A stretch of 64,000 nucleotides of DNA. Source: Acanthaster planci (taxonomy: Eukaryota > Echinodermata > Asteroidea > Valvatida > Acanthasteridae). A program made the translations under genes and the position numbers. Positions 1 to 11,114 of the stretch are shown here, in pieces; the stretch's first letter is position 1, and each line of letters begins with the position of its first letter. The DNA lies in contig NW_019091388.1 in the NCBI RefSeq assembly GCF_001949145.1, positions 431,212-495,211 of the forward strand, read 5' to 3'. Below the pieces are notes generated by a model, which saw only the letters and a list, made by a program, of their open reading frames with translations, was not told where the DNA came from and did no database searches.

Positions 1-1559
1 GGATCTGACGTCAGAGCAGGTATGAATGCGTTGAGTGACTGTCCTATGAAGATGTGCACTGTGCCCGAATCTGACATCGCAACGTCGATTTGGATTAGAT
101 TTGGATTAGGATCAGACTCGCATTATAACTGTAAAAATAATGTCGGTCCGGGTAGGATCGAATATAACGTTATCTGCGAGCTACAACCAAGGGCGGATCT
201 AGACCAAATCTGGGGGGTTCCTTCTTTGAGGGAGCAAAAGTTTGGAATTATTTTCATGATACCTTTTGTAGCCTGGAGAGATACTACATTTAGGGGGTCT
301 TAACACGCGTTTGGAGGGAAGAGAAATAAAGTAGAACGATATTCGCCTTATTAGAATCAATGGGGCGGCGTGTGAACCCCATCCACCTGATTACTCATGG
401 GTCGGGTCAACAGAAATGATCCCGGTTGAGTAAGTAGTAAAATAAGTTGTAAACGTAATTCTAATACATGTCTCAGCCACAATCATCTTTCGCGGAATAA
501 AGCCCTTTAACACGCAGGAGGTCGTTGTTGATTTAGGTTCTATTTATATTTTGCAAGAGATCATGCAAATAAAGGTGTTCCTCCTTGAATACGCTTGTTT
601 AAAAAAGCTTGTACGTTAAACGAAAAGGCCACTACCGAATTAAGACTGCCTCGACTGTTACAAAAACAAATATTGTCTCTTTTTAACTACTGACCGTGTC
701 ACAGGTCAGATATTCGGTCGATCAAATTTGTTTTGTTTTCAATTTATAAAGGGATCTTCACACCCAAAAGGTGTAAGCACTGTTTTTATTAACCATGGAT
801 GCATAAACGCCATTTATTGAAAACAGTCAAAATATCAGTCAAAAATAACTCGCTTCTTTACAGAAAGCTAAACTGTATACGTTACGCAATTTATCATCTT
901 TACGAATACTTGATATTATAATCTATGACGTTTTCACTGCTGCTGGTGGACCGTATGAAGTTGTGGTATAGGCCTACGGTTTCTGATTATTCAAGGTTCC
1001 CCTTCCCCAGGCATTAGGTGGTTGATTATTCAAGGTAGATGGTGGCGATTTGATGAGGATTTATGTTAAGCACATATATCTCACAAGGACGTATTCCACT
1101 TTTGACTTCATTACTTGGGGAGGCAGGACGGAAACAAATCCAAATCTTCGAGGGGGGCAACTTGTTTAATTGGAAATATTTTTTAGATAACCTTTCTTGG
1201 AGGGTGAGGCTACATTTTGTCGCTTTTGAAGGAAGAAAATGAAGTAGACCAAATCTTCGCAATTCTTTCATTATCTTTTAAATCAAATGTTAGGGTCCTT
1301 TCGGGAGGGGTGGGCCCCATTGCCCCCTCCACGCCTCCATTCATGTCTTTGGCATGTACAGGTTATTACTATCTCAACAGCACCATGTTTTAGAGACCAC
1401 AATAAGCTCTATCAGGATTACCCAAATTTAGATAGAAGTCACTACCGTCACGAACTTCTGATGGTTTGAGATAGCATGGTCTATATCATTAATGCAATGA
1501 AAGTCTAGAATTTATGTCAGTAATCTAATCTGCACTTAAAAAATGGCAGATTAGACTTC
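1..1559. other. Anonymous DNA, no gene seen
   Basis: Only short ORFs (60-93 codons) occur on either strand and none shows a recognisable motif or splice context. Because a BEL/Pao RNase H remnant on the - strand ends at about 1,560, the missing integrase of that copy would be expected here, but I could not recognise it. Confidence 0.4.
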
Positions 1560-2800
1560 GAGTAAGGTCATCTGCGGGATTGTTTTGCAACTGTACATAC
1601 CGCCAGATGACTTTATTCGTCAGCCGTTGAACTTCAACAACTCGAGTACTAACAAAGCGGTTATAGCGACAGGACTCTGTTTGTATCCAAGCGAGAACAG
1701 TAGTACTGTCGCTTGCTCACAGGTATGGGGGGCTTTCATGGACAATTCATCCCCCAAGAGTTAAACCAACTCAGCTCCACTTACTGCGGCCATCAGTTCC
1801 AATTTCGGCATAGTTTGTACACGCTTTGGTGCTAAACGAGATCTAGTCTTTACATATCGAGCTGAGACTTCACAGACTTCATTCATTGCTAGCAGGTACC
1901 CTACCGCCCCCTAGGCCTTTTCTGACGCACCATTGAATACATGCAGCTGGTAGCTGCGGGTTGCAGGGTTGAAGTGCAGAGGAGTATAGCATCTAGGCAA
2001 GCTGATGTCTCTCAGTTGGGCAAGGTCTTCCCTCCACCTCAAATGCTTGGCCCGTATCCCTTCCTCGCCTTCATCAGGAATTTCATCATCCCAGCCCCAC
2101 GGTCGCAAGTTGAGACGCAATGAAACATCACCTTGATGTCTCCACATATGGCCGTCGGGTGTTTTCGGCATCTGAGGAGAACACCAACCAATGATGACCA
2201 AGAGTAGGGCCTGGAAAAACTTTTTCGTTGGGGATTCACCTCCGTAGCGAAATGCAGAATTGAAGACAAGACGGGGCTTGTCATCCTTGTGCACAACATG
2301 ATGCGGAGTATGCCATTGCGACTCTGGTTCCTAGTCGCCCCCTTAGTGGACAACAGAACGGACAAGGCCTCCTTCCTGGAGTTCCCGGATTTCGCTACAA
2401 TGAATCTATGCCAAAATGGGGTCTCTCAACAGGTGCTGTTCATTTCTCTTCAACGAGGGCTGCACTGCACTGGCCGGACAAGAGAATGTGGGTTTATCCA
2501 GCCTCCGCAGAAGTTGTGTCGCCACTCGGCGCACATTACCCATCTTGACATAGGTTGATTTTGCTTCAAGTAAGTCCCCTACTCGTTGGTCCTGCTTTGA
2601 TCTGGTAACCTGCTTTCTCTCAGCATGTATCTGGATATCCATGTTCCACATCCGACAGACTTTTTTATGGAGGACAGAATCTTGTTGCTAGAGAGGTAGT
2701 GCAGCTTTCCTTGTCCTCCTCGCCGCATGACCGGTCCTTCAATGCCAATCCTAATCTTGTTCTGATCGCTACTGGGCACTCTCTGGGCCAAAAATACTCT
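1560..2800 (-). pseudogene. BEL/Pao reverse transcriptase and RNase H, broken
   Basis: Two overlapping frames carry parts of the RT domain: KPRLVFNSAFRYGGES in 1,911-2,294 and GVLLRCRKHPTAICGDIKVM in 2,039-2,365. The latter matches the Pao RT segment where an aspartate starts the first catalytic motif, so a frameshift separates the halves. Further downstream, about 1,560-1,890 on the - strand reads MPKLELMAAVSGAELV and then a stretch resembling the Pao RNase H end, again with stops. A working polymerase is impossible without restoring several frames. RT is about 0.8 kb instead of a continuous pol ORF. Confidence 0.72.
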
Positions 2801-2851
2801 CTCTGGGGATCATCAGATCCGGGCAGTCGCTTCCAGGCAGAAAAAGTGGTC

Positions 2852-3199
2852 TTACCTTTGACAGTCATGCAAAGGGATATTTTGCCAGCTTCTTTGAAGA
2901 TCTTGGGCAGAGACGGAATGCTCAGATAACCTAAGAATTAGAGAGGGGAAGACATTGCTCACATGCATTCTCAAGTCTGGATCACCCAGAGGAGCAATGT
3001 CAAAATTTATCATCTGTCCCCTACAAAGATTACAAGCATCTCGAGCCGTCGTAATCTCTGTTGCAGTCCCTTTCAGGTGCAAGGCTTCGGCAGTTACCAT
3101 TGGCATCGTGGAGAAGTTCGACCCATCACTCAACAGACAATAAGTTGTGAGCGATGTTCGATCGCCGTACAAGATGACAGGCAAAAAGTTCATGTTCAC
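2852..3199 (-). pseudogene. BEL/Pao aspartic protease-like segment
   Basis: This 115-codon frame follows gag in the expected position. It shows an N-terminal PVILYGD strand and the segment TYCLLSDGSNFSTM, which lines up with the active-site strand of Pao proteases (usually a D-D/T-G-S/A motif). The first aspartate position reads serine here, so the active site looks altered. Assignment is by position between gag and RT plus this motif. Confidence 0.6.
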
Positions 3200-3360
3200 T
3201 TCCTTTAGATGCTAAGGACTGCCATCGCGATAGAAAACTGAGAAGTTGGGGTCAAAGTTACGTAGCTCGCATTCGTGCTCCTCTCGTTGTTTGTGGGCAC
3301 ACCTCCGATATCTGTGGTTTGCCTTTATCCATTTAATTCGCTGGCCTGCAGTAAGTTTAT

Positions 3361-4770
3361 TTAATTTGTCACAACGGGAAATCCAATGTTCCCTTCACAA
3401 TGGAGGCAGTGCTCACGAAAGGTTTCTTTTCCTTGGTTGCTCTGGACACCCCCCGAATCACAACTATGAGACGCTTTACTTGTCTTGTTGTTAACACTGG
3501 CTGCTTGGTTCTCAGCTTTGATGAGGTAAGCAGCAGCACCGCTTTGTCGTCTTTCATGATTACTGGGTGATGTGTCAGACTTCAGTCCTTCATTCAACTG
3601 GATCTTTCCTGTAACCACCCATTGATGTTACGCACACCTTTGGTACTCATGGCCCTCATAAAGGCAGTCTGGTGAATATGAGGAAGCCTGCCATAGAGGA
3701 CGCAGGCAGTGAAGTAAAGGGGCACTCTTAAGTTGAATAACCAAAGCCGAGACGGCGGACGCAAATTCCACAAGTCCTTTGGAATCATGGGCGGCCAATT
3801 TAGGCTAGGAAGTGATATGTTCAACCTTACTTCGGGTGAGAAAATCGACGTCTCCATACAGCTTACGCAGTGTTGACAATGCATGGGTAGACGGATTGGC
3901 ATGGTGCTCAAACCCAAAAAATTTTTCTAGGTTGTCCAGGTAGCTAGGACCTCACAATGAACTATTTTTTGTAGTTTACTTGGATGAACGAGCAGTTTGA
4001 TACAGCCCTCAACAATAGCCACAAAGCAACGGAACTCTGGGGGGTTTCCACCATTGAAGACTGTTATTTCCATGCTAATTCCACCAGCTGGTGCTGCCAA
4101 CATTGAGCTCAACATTTGATTCTGATTTATACCTGGATCAGCAGTTGGTGCCATTGGCTGACCGAAGGAAGGGCCCCCTTGATTAGCAGGTGAAGAGGGT
4201 CCTTGGGGTTATTGTTCACGCGGTGCCGGCATGGTCGGTGTCACTTGTGCTGAGAAATGCTTACCTGTATCATTAGGAGGGGAAGAGCAAACAGTGACAT
4301 TAGGAATGGGTGCTACACACCGTAGTCCCAGAAGGAAATGGTGAAATACTGTAGCACGTTTGCTGTGCCTGACTTGCTGCAATTTTCTGGGTGTGCAAAG
4401 GCACCAATATTTTCGGATTAGAGCTAGCAAAAGCGGACAGGGACAGAGCAGCATTACTATTGCGAGCAACAAACATCAGATATAACCTGTGTACCAAGCG
4501 CTATGGCTGGAATCAGTGGTGGAGAATCAAAACCTGTTAATTGATCATTGCTGGTTTGAATAATGTCAGATGCTTTTCTACCTTGGGCTAGATTCAGTTC
4601 AGCGTCTTTGGAGTGTTTCCCGAGCTCAAACTGTCTTGTCAGTCTTTCTTTCACTTTCAAGATACGCTACTCCTCTTATTCAGCTTAGCCAACTCGAGGT
4701 CCTCCTCCTCCAGCTTTTTTCTCCATCTTATCTGGAGCTTTGAAAACAGTGGGTGTAGTACAATGGCTAG
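3361..4770 (-). pseudogene. BEL/Pao gag-like region, broken
   Basis: Several - strand frames (4,457-4,660; 3,927-4,154; 3,594-3,917; 3,361-3,618) carry consecutive Gag-like pieces. The clearest is ITVFNGGNPPEFRCFV near 4,050, equivalent to the Pao gag motif around 'FNGDPLEY..F', followed by material resembling the LP-L-WPP segment. The C-terminal frame contains Cys/His residues (HCLHCEGN) that may be the remains of a zinc knuckle. The region is split by several frameshifts. It could come from more than one Pao copy. Confidence 0.6.
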
Positions 4771-5034
4771 ACAGCACTCTAAATAATAATACAATGGATG
4801 TGATGGTCAAAGGCTAACAGTACCACTTGGCTAACACGACAAGTTGACCAATACATTATGGCACGTTACAATTTATAATACAGAACAGTCACCACGTTAA
4901 GCCCCGTAAATCTGACATTTTCTACGACCAAAGAACATGTGATTTATTTACACAATGATAATTACTCACTAGGGTTTTCTAGCATTGACACTCTTCCACA
5001 CTTAGGGGCATGGTCGAAGCCATGCTCCCAGCAA
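4771..5034. other. Spacer between mobile-element relics
   Basis: AT-rich sequence between the gag end of the BEL/Pao remnant and the Tc1-like fragment. It would be the place for an LTR of the BEL/Pao copy, but I found no terminal TG..CA unit that repeats elsewhere. Confidence 0.3.
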
Positions 5035-5187
5035 TTTATTAGAAGCAAAGGGCAGAGAGAAGAGTTCTACATTCGAGATCCCAAGCTTGTGGACATTTAT
5101 AGGAACCGTCTTGAGGCAGTCATCAAGAACAAAGGTATTGACTATAAAGAAGAGACTTTGGACTATGTACACCCGGAGTATGAATAA
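5035..5187 (+). pseudogene. Tc1-like transposase C-terminal fragment
   Basis: The open frame contains RNRLEAVIKNKG followed by a short polar tail and a stop (TAA) that overlaps the inner direct repeat. In Tc1 transposases the last 20-30 residues carry a similar '(P)RRLEAVIKNKGG..KY' segment, so this is read as the extreme C-terminus. No DDE catalytic residues are present. The upstream part of the frame (from 4,939) has no recognisable transposase sequence. Confidence 0.5.
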
Positions 5188-5391
5188 TTTTGACCTGGGA
5201 GCAAAAAAGAAACCCGGGCCTTATCTATTAGTATGCAAATAGGGTTTAGCCAACACACATGTGGGTTTGTGTATTGCAAGAAATAGACAAAATATATAGT
5301 GGAAGTACCAAAATAATAGCTTTTACGAATGAAGAATTTAGAAAAGTATGTTATTTTCCAAAGGGTATGAATAATTTTGAGCACAACTGTA
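5035..5391 (+). mobile_element. Tc1/mariner-type transposon, 3' end fragment
   Basis: The right end is a Tc1-like terminal repeat: read inward it begins CAGTTGTGCTCAAAATTATT at 5,389 and is followed outside by TA (5,390-5,391), the Tc1 target dinucleotide. The 16-mer GTATGAATAATTTTGA occurs twice in the same orientation, at 5,178-5,193 and 5,365-5,380, 187 bp apart, like the inner and outer direct repeats of IR/DR-type Tc1 elements. A transposase C-terminus sits just inside. The left part and left inverted repeat are missing, so this is a truncated copy lying between BEL/Pao fragments. Confidence 0.65.
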
Positions 5392-5525
5392 CCTACAGTA
5401 CATTAACTAGAATAACAATAATAGTTAATTAAATGTACATCCACTGACAACAACATCATCGGGATCTTCTAGTGAGAACTCTTCGGTTTGGCTTATAGGT
5501 GGGAACTTCTTTAGTCTCTTGAGCT

Positions 5526-6620
5526 TCAGGTAACTCTGCAGGCACCAGCAGGACTTGGTTCTGGCCTGTCAAGGAGTGACGGAGCATGTCGCCACCTTCC
5601 GAGGGTGTCTTGGGAACCGTCAGCCTTCAAAAGCTTTACAGACCTAACTCGTCCTTCTCTTTTTTGTAACTTTCCAGGTCGAGGCAGAACCACTTTGGGC
5701 TTTATGGTCAAGAGACTGGGTGTCAACGGCTCTGGTGCCTCTGGTGAGCAAAGGTAGTCTGTCGTGAGAGGATGGGCATTGATGATACCTTTTACCTCAG
5801 TCAAAAAGGTCCAGAAGCATTCATCCTCACGTTGTGTTGTGGTTCGAAGGAGAAGACCCTCTTACCTGCGGCGAACTGTGCCAATCTGTCTCTCCCCCGC
5901 ACCTCCCATGTGACTAGCATGTGGTGTGTTCAGCTTGAAAGGAATCCAGTCGCAATTACTCTCGAGAAAGTATTCTTGGACTCGGTCCTGCTTCATCTCA
6001 GCCAGTGCTTCTCTTAACTCATTCCAAGCACCAATAAAGGTAGTGCTTTGGTCGGAACGAAGCAGACGCACAGGACCTCTCCTGCTTTGAAATCTGCAAA
6101 GTGCATTGATAAAAGAGCTTACCTCTAGGGAATCTCCAGATGAACAGCCATGGAAGCCACAAAGGTGAACAACACGCAGTAGCACTTCACTTCAAGTGCT
6201 CTCTAACCAAGAATGGACCAAAATAGTCCACCGCGGAGTAGGAAAATGGGGATGCTGGCTCCAGTTGATCTTCTGGCGAATCAGGCATCTTCTGTTGCTG
6301 AAGTGATCCACGCAACCTTCGGCAAGCCACATATTTGGAGTTGTAATTTGACTCATCGGATGATCCTTTTATCACCCAGTAACCTCCTTGGCGAATCTAA
6401 TTGTGTGTTATGCCTCGTACCATGTGATGCACTTTCTCATGGTAGGGTCTCACCACTGATTTTGTGATGTGGTTTTTCCGCGGTAAGATGGCTGGATGTT
6501 TTAACTGGTCGACACTCTGGCTCTATCTATACGTCCCCCAACAAAGAGTACGCCTTTCTTATCCAGGAAAGAATCCAACCTGTACAGGGAACTTGACTTC
6601 TTAATGACCAAGTTACGAAT
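5526..6620 (-). pseudogene. BEL/Pao integrase, broken
   Basis: Pieces in order on the - strand: SSSLYRLDSFLDKKGVLFVG (about 6,537-6,609), resembling the segment before the integrase zinc-binding region; AVDYFGPFLV (6,187-6,375), the start of the rve catalytic core; LLRSDQSTTFIGAWNEL and ASHMGGAGERQIGT (5,862-6,185), the core around the second catalytic aspartate; and INAHPLTTD with EPLTPSLLTIKPKVVLP (5,526-5,804), the end of the core and the start of the C-terminal region. The expected 'SDNGTNF' motif reads SDQSTTF. Three frames are needed to cover it, so it is non-functional. Confidence 0.78.
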
Positions 6621-7390
6621 TCTCTCCGACTCTAGGCTTGTGAACTCTCTAGTTTTCCCCAGTAGGTGGTAAGCTTGGATTTCATTCTTGAAGTGCTGTC
6701 GTTGAATACTCTTGAGAATCTCTGTCCCTTCTTCTTCCTTCTCTTGTACGCTGATGTATGGTCTCTACTACAGGAACTTTACACTCCCCATAAACTTTTC
6801 CTCTGCCAACAATGACACATATTTCTGGAGGGAACATGCAACTCTATCACAGTCACTTTTCTGTTCCTCTTTATGGCTGAAATCTTGGGGGAAACTGCTT
6901 TGAACTCTGGCACCATCAGCAACAGGAACATGTGATGAAATATCAAATACTGGCACCCTCTGTGGAGAAGAATGCAGCAATGCTAGAACTTCTTGTGTGG
7001 GCGTTGGGCAGCAACTGGGGGATCATTGAGGAAAATATTCCTGGAACCCAAAGAACTTCTTTAGGCCTTCGTCTTTGCTTGCTGGTGGGACTAAAGACAA
7101 GTCTTGTTCTGTCAAGCCAAGTTCCTCATTTTCAATTACTTAAAACATTTTAAGTGGAGCTCGCTTCTCTACAATTTCCTCCTTAACTGCGACTGCTCAA
7201 ACCTTTCTTCTCTGTCAAGTTGACCAATTGGTGATGCCTTTTCTGCATCCAACCCTTCCCTTTCCTCCTCCAGCTGTGGTATCATGAGGCGTCCTTTTTT
7301 CTTCCTCAAATGCCAGTTTGGCCCTCAGCGTTGCCTCTTCTTCACGAAGCATTATTTTCTCTGCATAGATGATGTGACAGAGCAACACCC
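5526..7390 (-). mobile_element. Second BEL/Pao remnant: gag N-terminus plus integrase, internally deleted
   Basis: At about 7,280-7,375 the - strand reads a charged helix, MLREEEATLRAKLAFEEEKR, typical of the N-terminal coiled region of Pao Gag. About 0.6 kb further on, from 6,620 down to 5,526, pieces of integrase appear. Protease, RT and RNase H are not seen between them, which implies a large internal deletion or joining of two copies. The 6.65-7.2 kb part has no clear motif. No LTR was recognised. Confidence 0.62.
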
Positions 7391-7544
7391 ATACCTGGCT
7401 TTAAAGTCTTATTATTTCCTTGCATTCCTGGTGCACATATAGTGTTTATCTTACGCAATCCTTCTTAATCTTGCGTTCTATTTTAAATACTTTAGGAGTG
7501 ACTGTATTTTCTGGCGTTCACGTGAGTGCTACGTCACTGAAGCA

Positions 7545-7722
7545 CAATACGGGTGATTCAGAGTAGTGCACCTCCAAGAGTTTGCAACGTGTTGGCCTTT
7601 CAAGATGAGCGAAATCTGTCGACCAAATGTGCGTTTGGAAAGGGTCAACAGATTTCGCGCGGTGTGATTGCCCAACGCGTTGCAAACTCTTCGAAGCGCA
7701 CTATTGTGAATCGCCCGTATTG
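7545..7722. mobile_element. Near-perfect palindromic MITE
   Basis: The 178-bp unit folds back on itself: CAATACGGGTGATTCA at 7,545 is matched by TGAATCGCCCGTATTG ending at 7,722, and internal blocks (AGAGTTTGCAACGTGTTGG with CCAACGCGTTGCAAACTCT; GCGAAATCTGT with ACAGATTTCGC) also pair. The centre is near 7,633. A related copy of one arm plus centre is at 20,313-20,420. No protein is encoded, so this is a non-autonomous foldback element. Target duplications are not clear and the superfamily is unknown. Confidence 0.75.
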
Positions 7723-8899
7723 AATTACATGCTCATGTGTAGACAAAATCTTGCCACGTATTGTAAGGGTTTCATTTGAAGAAACATTTTTGTTGATAAT
7801 TTCCTTGCTTGTGGTTACGGACAACAAACAGTCCAAGCACGGTGGGGCTTGCTTTGATTACTTCTCATTATGTAGCCTATTATGTTTGATGATCGTCCCT
7901 TGAGCAATGTTTCTTTGGTTACTTTTGAGGTATGCTTATTTTCAAAAGTACTGACAAAGCGAGGAAAAAACATTATAGCCACATCGGCCATTAACTAAAC
8001 CGACTAAAAGCAGTATGTACAGTACAATTAAATGCTGTGAGGACTCGCTGCAGTTAATTAGTTGATGGAGCTGCACATACGTTATGTCAGTTTCCTTCCT
8101 GTTTTGCCACAAAACACATCACGTACACGTAAATGTGCTTCGAAAAAGAGATCTAGCACTATTTTTAAAGTTAAGTTTGATTTTGTACCGATCAAAAAGT
8201 TGGGATTGGGGTCTTCTTCCATTGATTATGATTAAAACAACGGCAAAGCTAATATTGCGCGGTAACGATGGGTGGAGCACGACAAGCAAAGCTTTTTGTT
8301 AGTGCTAAGATCAATCCTGTGAAAGCATTATAGCGCCCTCTGTTGTTTTCGGGCATTTAGGCTGTAATAATGGGATGTCAACGCAGGGCATTGCTCGTTT
8401 TTTCTTGATTTGAGTGATGGAATGGACCGTGGAGGAAAAATTTTTTTCAACCTCTGCATCTTTCTCCTAGGTTAATCTCTTGAAAGCAATTGAAGGAAAG
8501 AATTTGGAAGCCTCTGTAAGACTAAGAGCTTTGTAACCTTTGTACAGGGATCTTTTGTAAACGTTTGACTAGTGTTTATCACATGTATGGAGTTTTGTTA
8601 AGTTAAACGTAGAATTACAATTTTGGGAAGATAATTGAAACGTACACCATCGTGAACTCTTAGCTTTATTTGTGTGCACAGTATAGACTGATATAGCTTC
8701 AAAGAACTGCTAGAGCGTTGGAAACTTCTTGATATACTTGTAGGCCCAGTCCATTCACTCAACTTTACCAGATGTACGTGAAATAGTGAGAAGGTGGTAT
8801 GGGCAATAGAGCTAGTACGATTAGAAGGGCCCATAAACCGATAAAAGGGCACGTACACTTTTCTTTGGCTGAGACGTAAATTACCGTTCTGAGTACCTT
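7723..8899. other. Anonymous AT-rich DNA
   Basis: No gene, RNA or recognisable repeat was seen. Short ORFs such as 8,084-8,302 (+) show no motif. Confidence 0.35.
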
Positions 8900-9330
8900 C
8901 AAAACGAATGAACTTGTTTCGCAAGCATGAGGGACAGAGCTGAAAGAAGTAAAGGCCCTCTATGGGGCCAACGGGGTGACAGCACACAACGCATGGCGTC
9001 GTGCTTCGCGTCGTTTGTCCGTCGTGCTTTAGGCGACGTACCACGCGAGACGATGTACGACGGTGCGACGAGACGGGCTACGGAACGAGCGACGTCTAGG
9101 CAGAAAAATATGTAAGCTGAAAAGGACAATCAGACCGCACGACGAGACTGGCAATGGCACGACACCACACACCAAATAACGCGTCCTGTGTATGCAAACG
9201 TAATGGCAAGAAGGCAACAGTACGGTGCGACCTCACAATGCGGGGGAGTCGTCGTGCCGTTGGGTCGTACAGTTGCGTCCTATAGTTGTGAGGCGAAAAT
9301 ATGTGTCGTGCGTAGTAAACCATGGTAAAC
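8900..9330. repeat. CG-rich segment dense in CGACG/CGTCG words
   Basis: This stretch is far richer in CG than its neighbours and is full of ACGACG and GTCGTGC words on both strands, giving several overlapping but unrelated ORFs. It looks like a repeat end or a decayed DNA transposon. I could not define terminal repeats. A 148-codon - strand ORF crossing it (8,598-9,044) has no recognisable domain. Confidence 0.35.
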
Positions 9331-10890
9331 TAAAGAATTCATTTTAGAAACGACGTTCGTATCATGCTGTGTGCAGATATTCTGCAAATGCATGTAAAGA
9401 CAAATCCACTGACGTTTCATTGGACGTTCCTGATTGCCCCTTCAATGAAGATAGGTATAGGGATTTGTACGAAGCAACAGTGACTTCGTACAATATAGTT
9501 GTCACAACATTACTGCCATTAAAGGGGCCCACTGCAGACGACTAGCGACGTTGATCACCGGATTCGTCTGTACTATACAAGGCGCCGCGTGCATGGTGCC
9601 AATGAATTTGGGTTTGGCGTCGGCCCACCATTTCTCCTCGTTACTGCTGATACTGTTTTATATATTCAAGAAGCCCATACTACTTTAGCCAATTTCTGTT
9701 TGTTTGCAAATCTGAACACTTTTCATTGTATAAAATATGCCCTCTAATTTTACAACACGATGACACACTGGCAAAACATTTATTGATATAGTGGTACCAA
9801 TTTCTGAAAGTGGGATCTACTTTGATATTTACTGAGGAGAAACCCGAGTCAGTACTATCAGTTATAACCGCTAAGTGAAAATTTCCTTTATAACTTCGCA
9901 GTTTACGTGTATTTCAATTTGTGTATCTGAACAACAACAATCTATACTTCTGGCCTACAGAATATGAAGTTATTTAAGACATAAACTATAGCACTGCCCC
10001 TACTTACCACTGTGGAGTGGTAACTTCAGTGTCGAAAGCTGTCTGCACATCAATACAATAATGGACCGTCACGTTCGGAAGTGTTATTCTCCAGAAGCAA
10101 AAAAATAAGATTGGCAGTAATACGGGTAGAGGTATAAGTACATGTTTTATCAAAGTACATCAAAAAAGTCCTTTTAAAGTAAACTTTATTGCGTATACGG
10201 TTATGCTTTGACAACATTCGACTTTAGACCTTTCAAGACAATATTCTCCTGGTAGTTTGAGGAAAAGTGCTACCAGTATATATTTTTATGTTATCTTCTG
10301 TCTCTTCAGGCGTCCTCATAATCATTACCAGTAAGTTGTTTCAAATCTCGCATGAAACATCGCAGTTACTACAAAATTTTTCCAAGCAATAATACTCGAT
10401 ATCCAGCAAACCAGGCCAGAGAAAATGCAAGTCTTTCTGCTGTAATACCTCAAGAATTCTGCAAATTTCTTTGGAGAATTTTCAGCGCAAAATCGATATC
10501 CTTTGACCTCGAGAACCTGATCGCACATGTATAAACCAGACAGAAAACCTTAAGGACTTCCAAGTATTCTTGAAGCAGTAAGTCATTTCAAGTTGCTACA
10601 AAGAAATTACTCACTGGCGTGGATACGCAAGCCGAGGTGAAACACTTTCAGCAGGGGAACTTTTCATGACCTCGGGGTTTTATTAAGGTTTGAGGTCATT
10701 CCTTTAAATAATTTTACCCCGGTTTAACCCTTTAGTGCTTGTGGGCCTCCAAGTTTGCAACACTGTGTGTAATTGGCCTTAGTTGCCGGCAGGAAGACCC
10801 GAGAACACGTCATGGACTTGATGGGACATGATATGTCCTGCTGCTGCATCGGGTAGCTACTAAGCGGTGAAGTCGATGGGAAAGGAGTCT
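9331..10890. other. Upstream region of the TRPM gene, no exon recognised
   Basis: AT-rich sequence without a supported ORF. Additional 5' untranslated exons of the TRPM gene could lie here and would not be visible by reading frame. Confidence 0.35.
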
Positions 10891-10897
10891 TATAAAA
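10891..10897 (+). promoter_or_regulatory. Possible TATA box of the TRPM gene
   Basis: TATAAAA lies about 150 bp upstream of the proposed start codon at 11,049, which would leave a 5' leader of roughly 125 bases. This is only positional; many animal ion-channel genes have no TATA box and the true first exon may be elsewhere. Confidence 0.2.
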
Positions 10898-11048
10898 AGT
10901 TTCATTTTAGTTTTGAAATCAGTCAATATTTGACGGTATCATGCAACTGCGAGTGGACAAATCTATACTGCTGTTTGATGCCTTTTCGTAGAGACGTTTT
11001 CTGACACCAATCTCTGTACCCAACTCATGCTGTAAATTCCTTCATAAG

Positions 11049-11114
11049 ATGACTGCTCCGACAGAAGAGTTTCGAACCGAGCGTTCAGTCAGTATCATAC
11101 AGGAAGACCTGAAG
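11049..11114 (+). CDS. TRPM: TRPM exon 1 (proposed start exon)
   Basis: ATG at 11,049 has A at -3 and opens 22 codons beginning MTAPTEEFRTERSVS, ending at AAG|gtaaaa (phase 0). Exon 2 accepts phase 0. TRPM N-termini are poorly conserved, so support is the start context, donor and phase match, not homology. A different start exon further upstream is possible. Confidence 0.45.

Larger units (their letters stand above)
1560..4770 (-). mobile_element. BEL/Pao LTR retrotransposon remnant, gag-PR-RT-RNaseH
   Basis: Read on the - strand, the order gag, protease, reverse transcriptase and RNase H runs from high to low coordinates, the normal BEL/Pao order. All reading frames are broken by stops and frameshifts. 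The integrase expected after RNase H is not recognisable below 1,560. No LTR was identified on either side. A second BEL/Pao piece lies upstream at 5.5-7.4 kb and carries integrase, so the region may hold two nested or rearranged copies. Family assignment rests on protein motifs read by eye. Confidence 0.75.

Noticed and set aside
8598-9044. 148-codon - strand ORF
   Set aside because: No recognisable domain, no splice context, and crosses a CG-rich repeat border.
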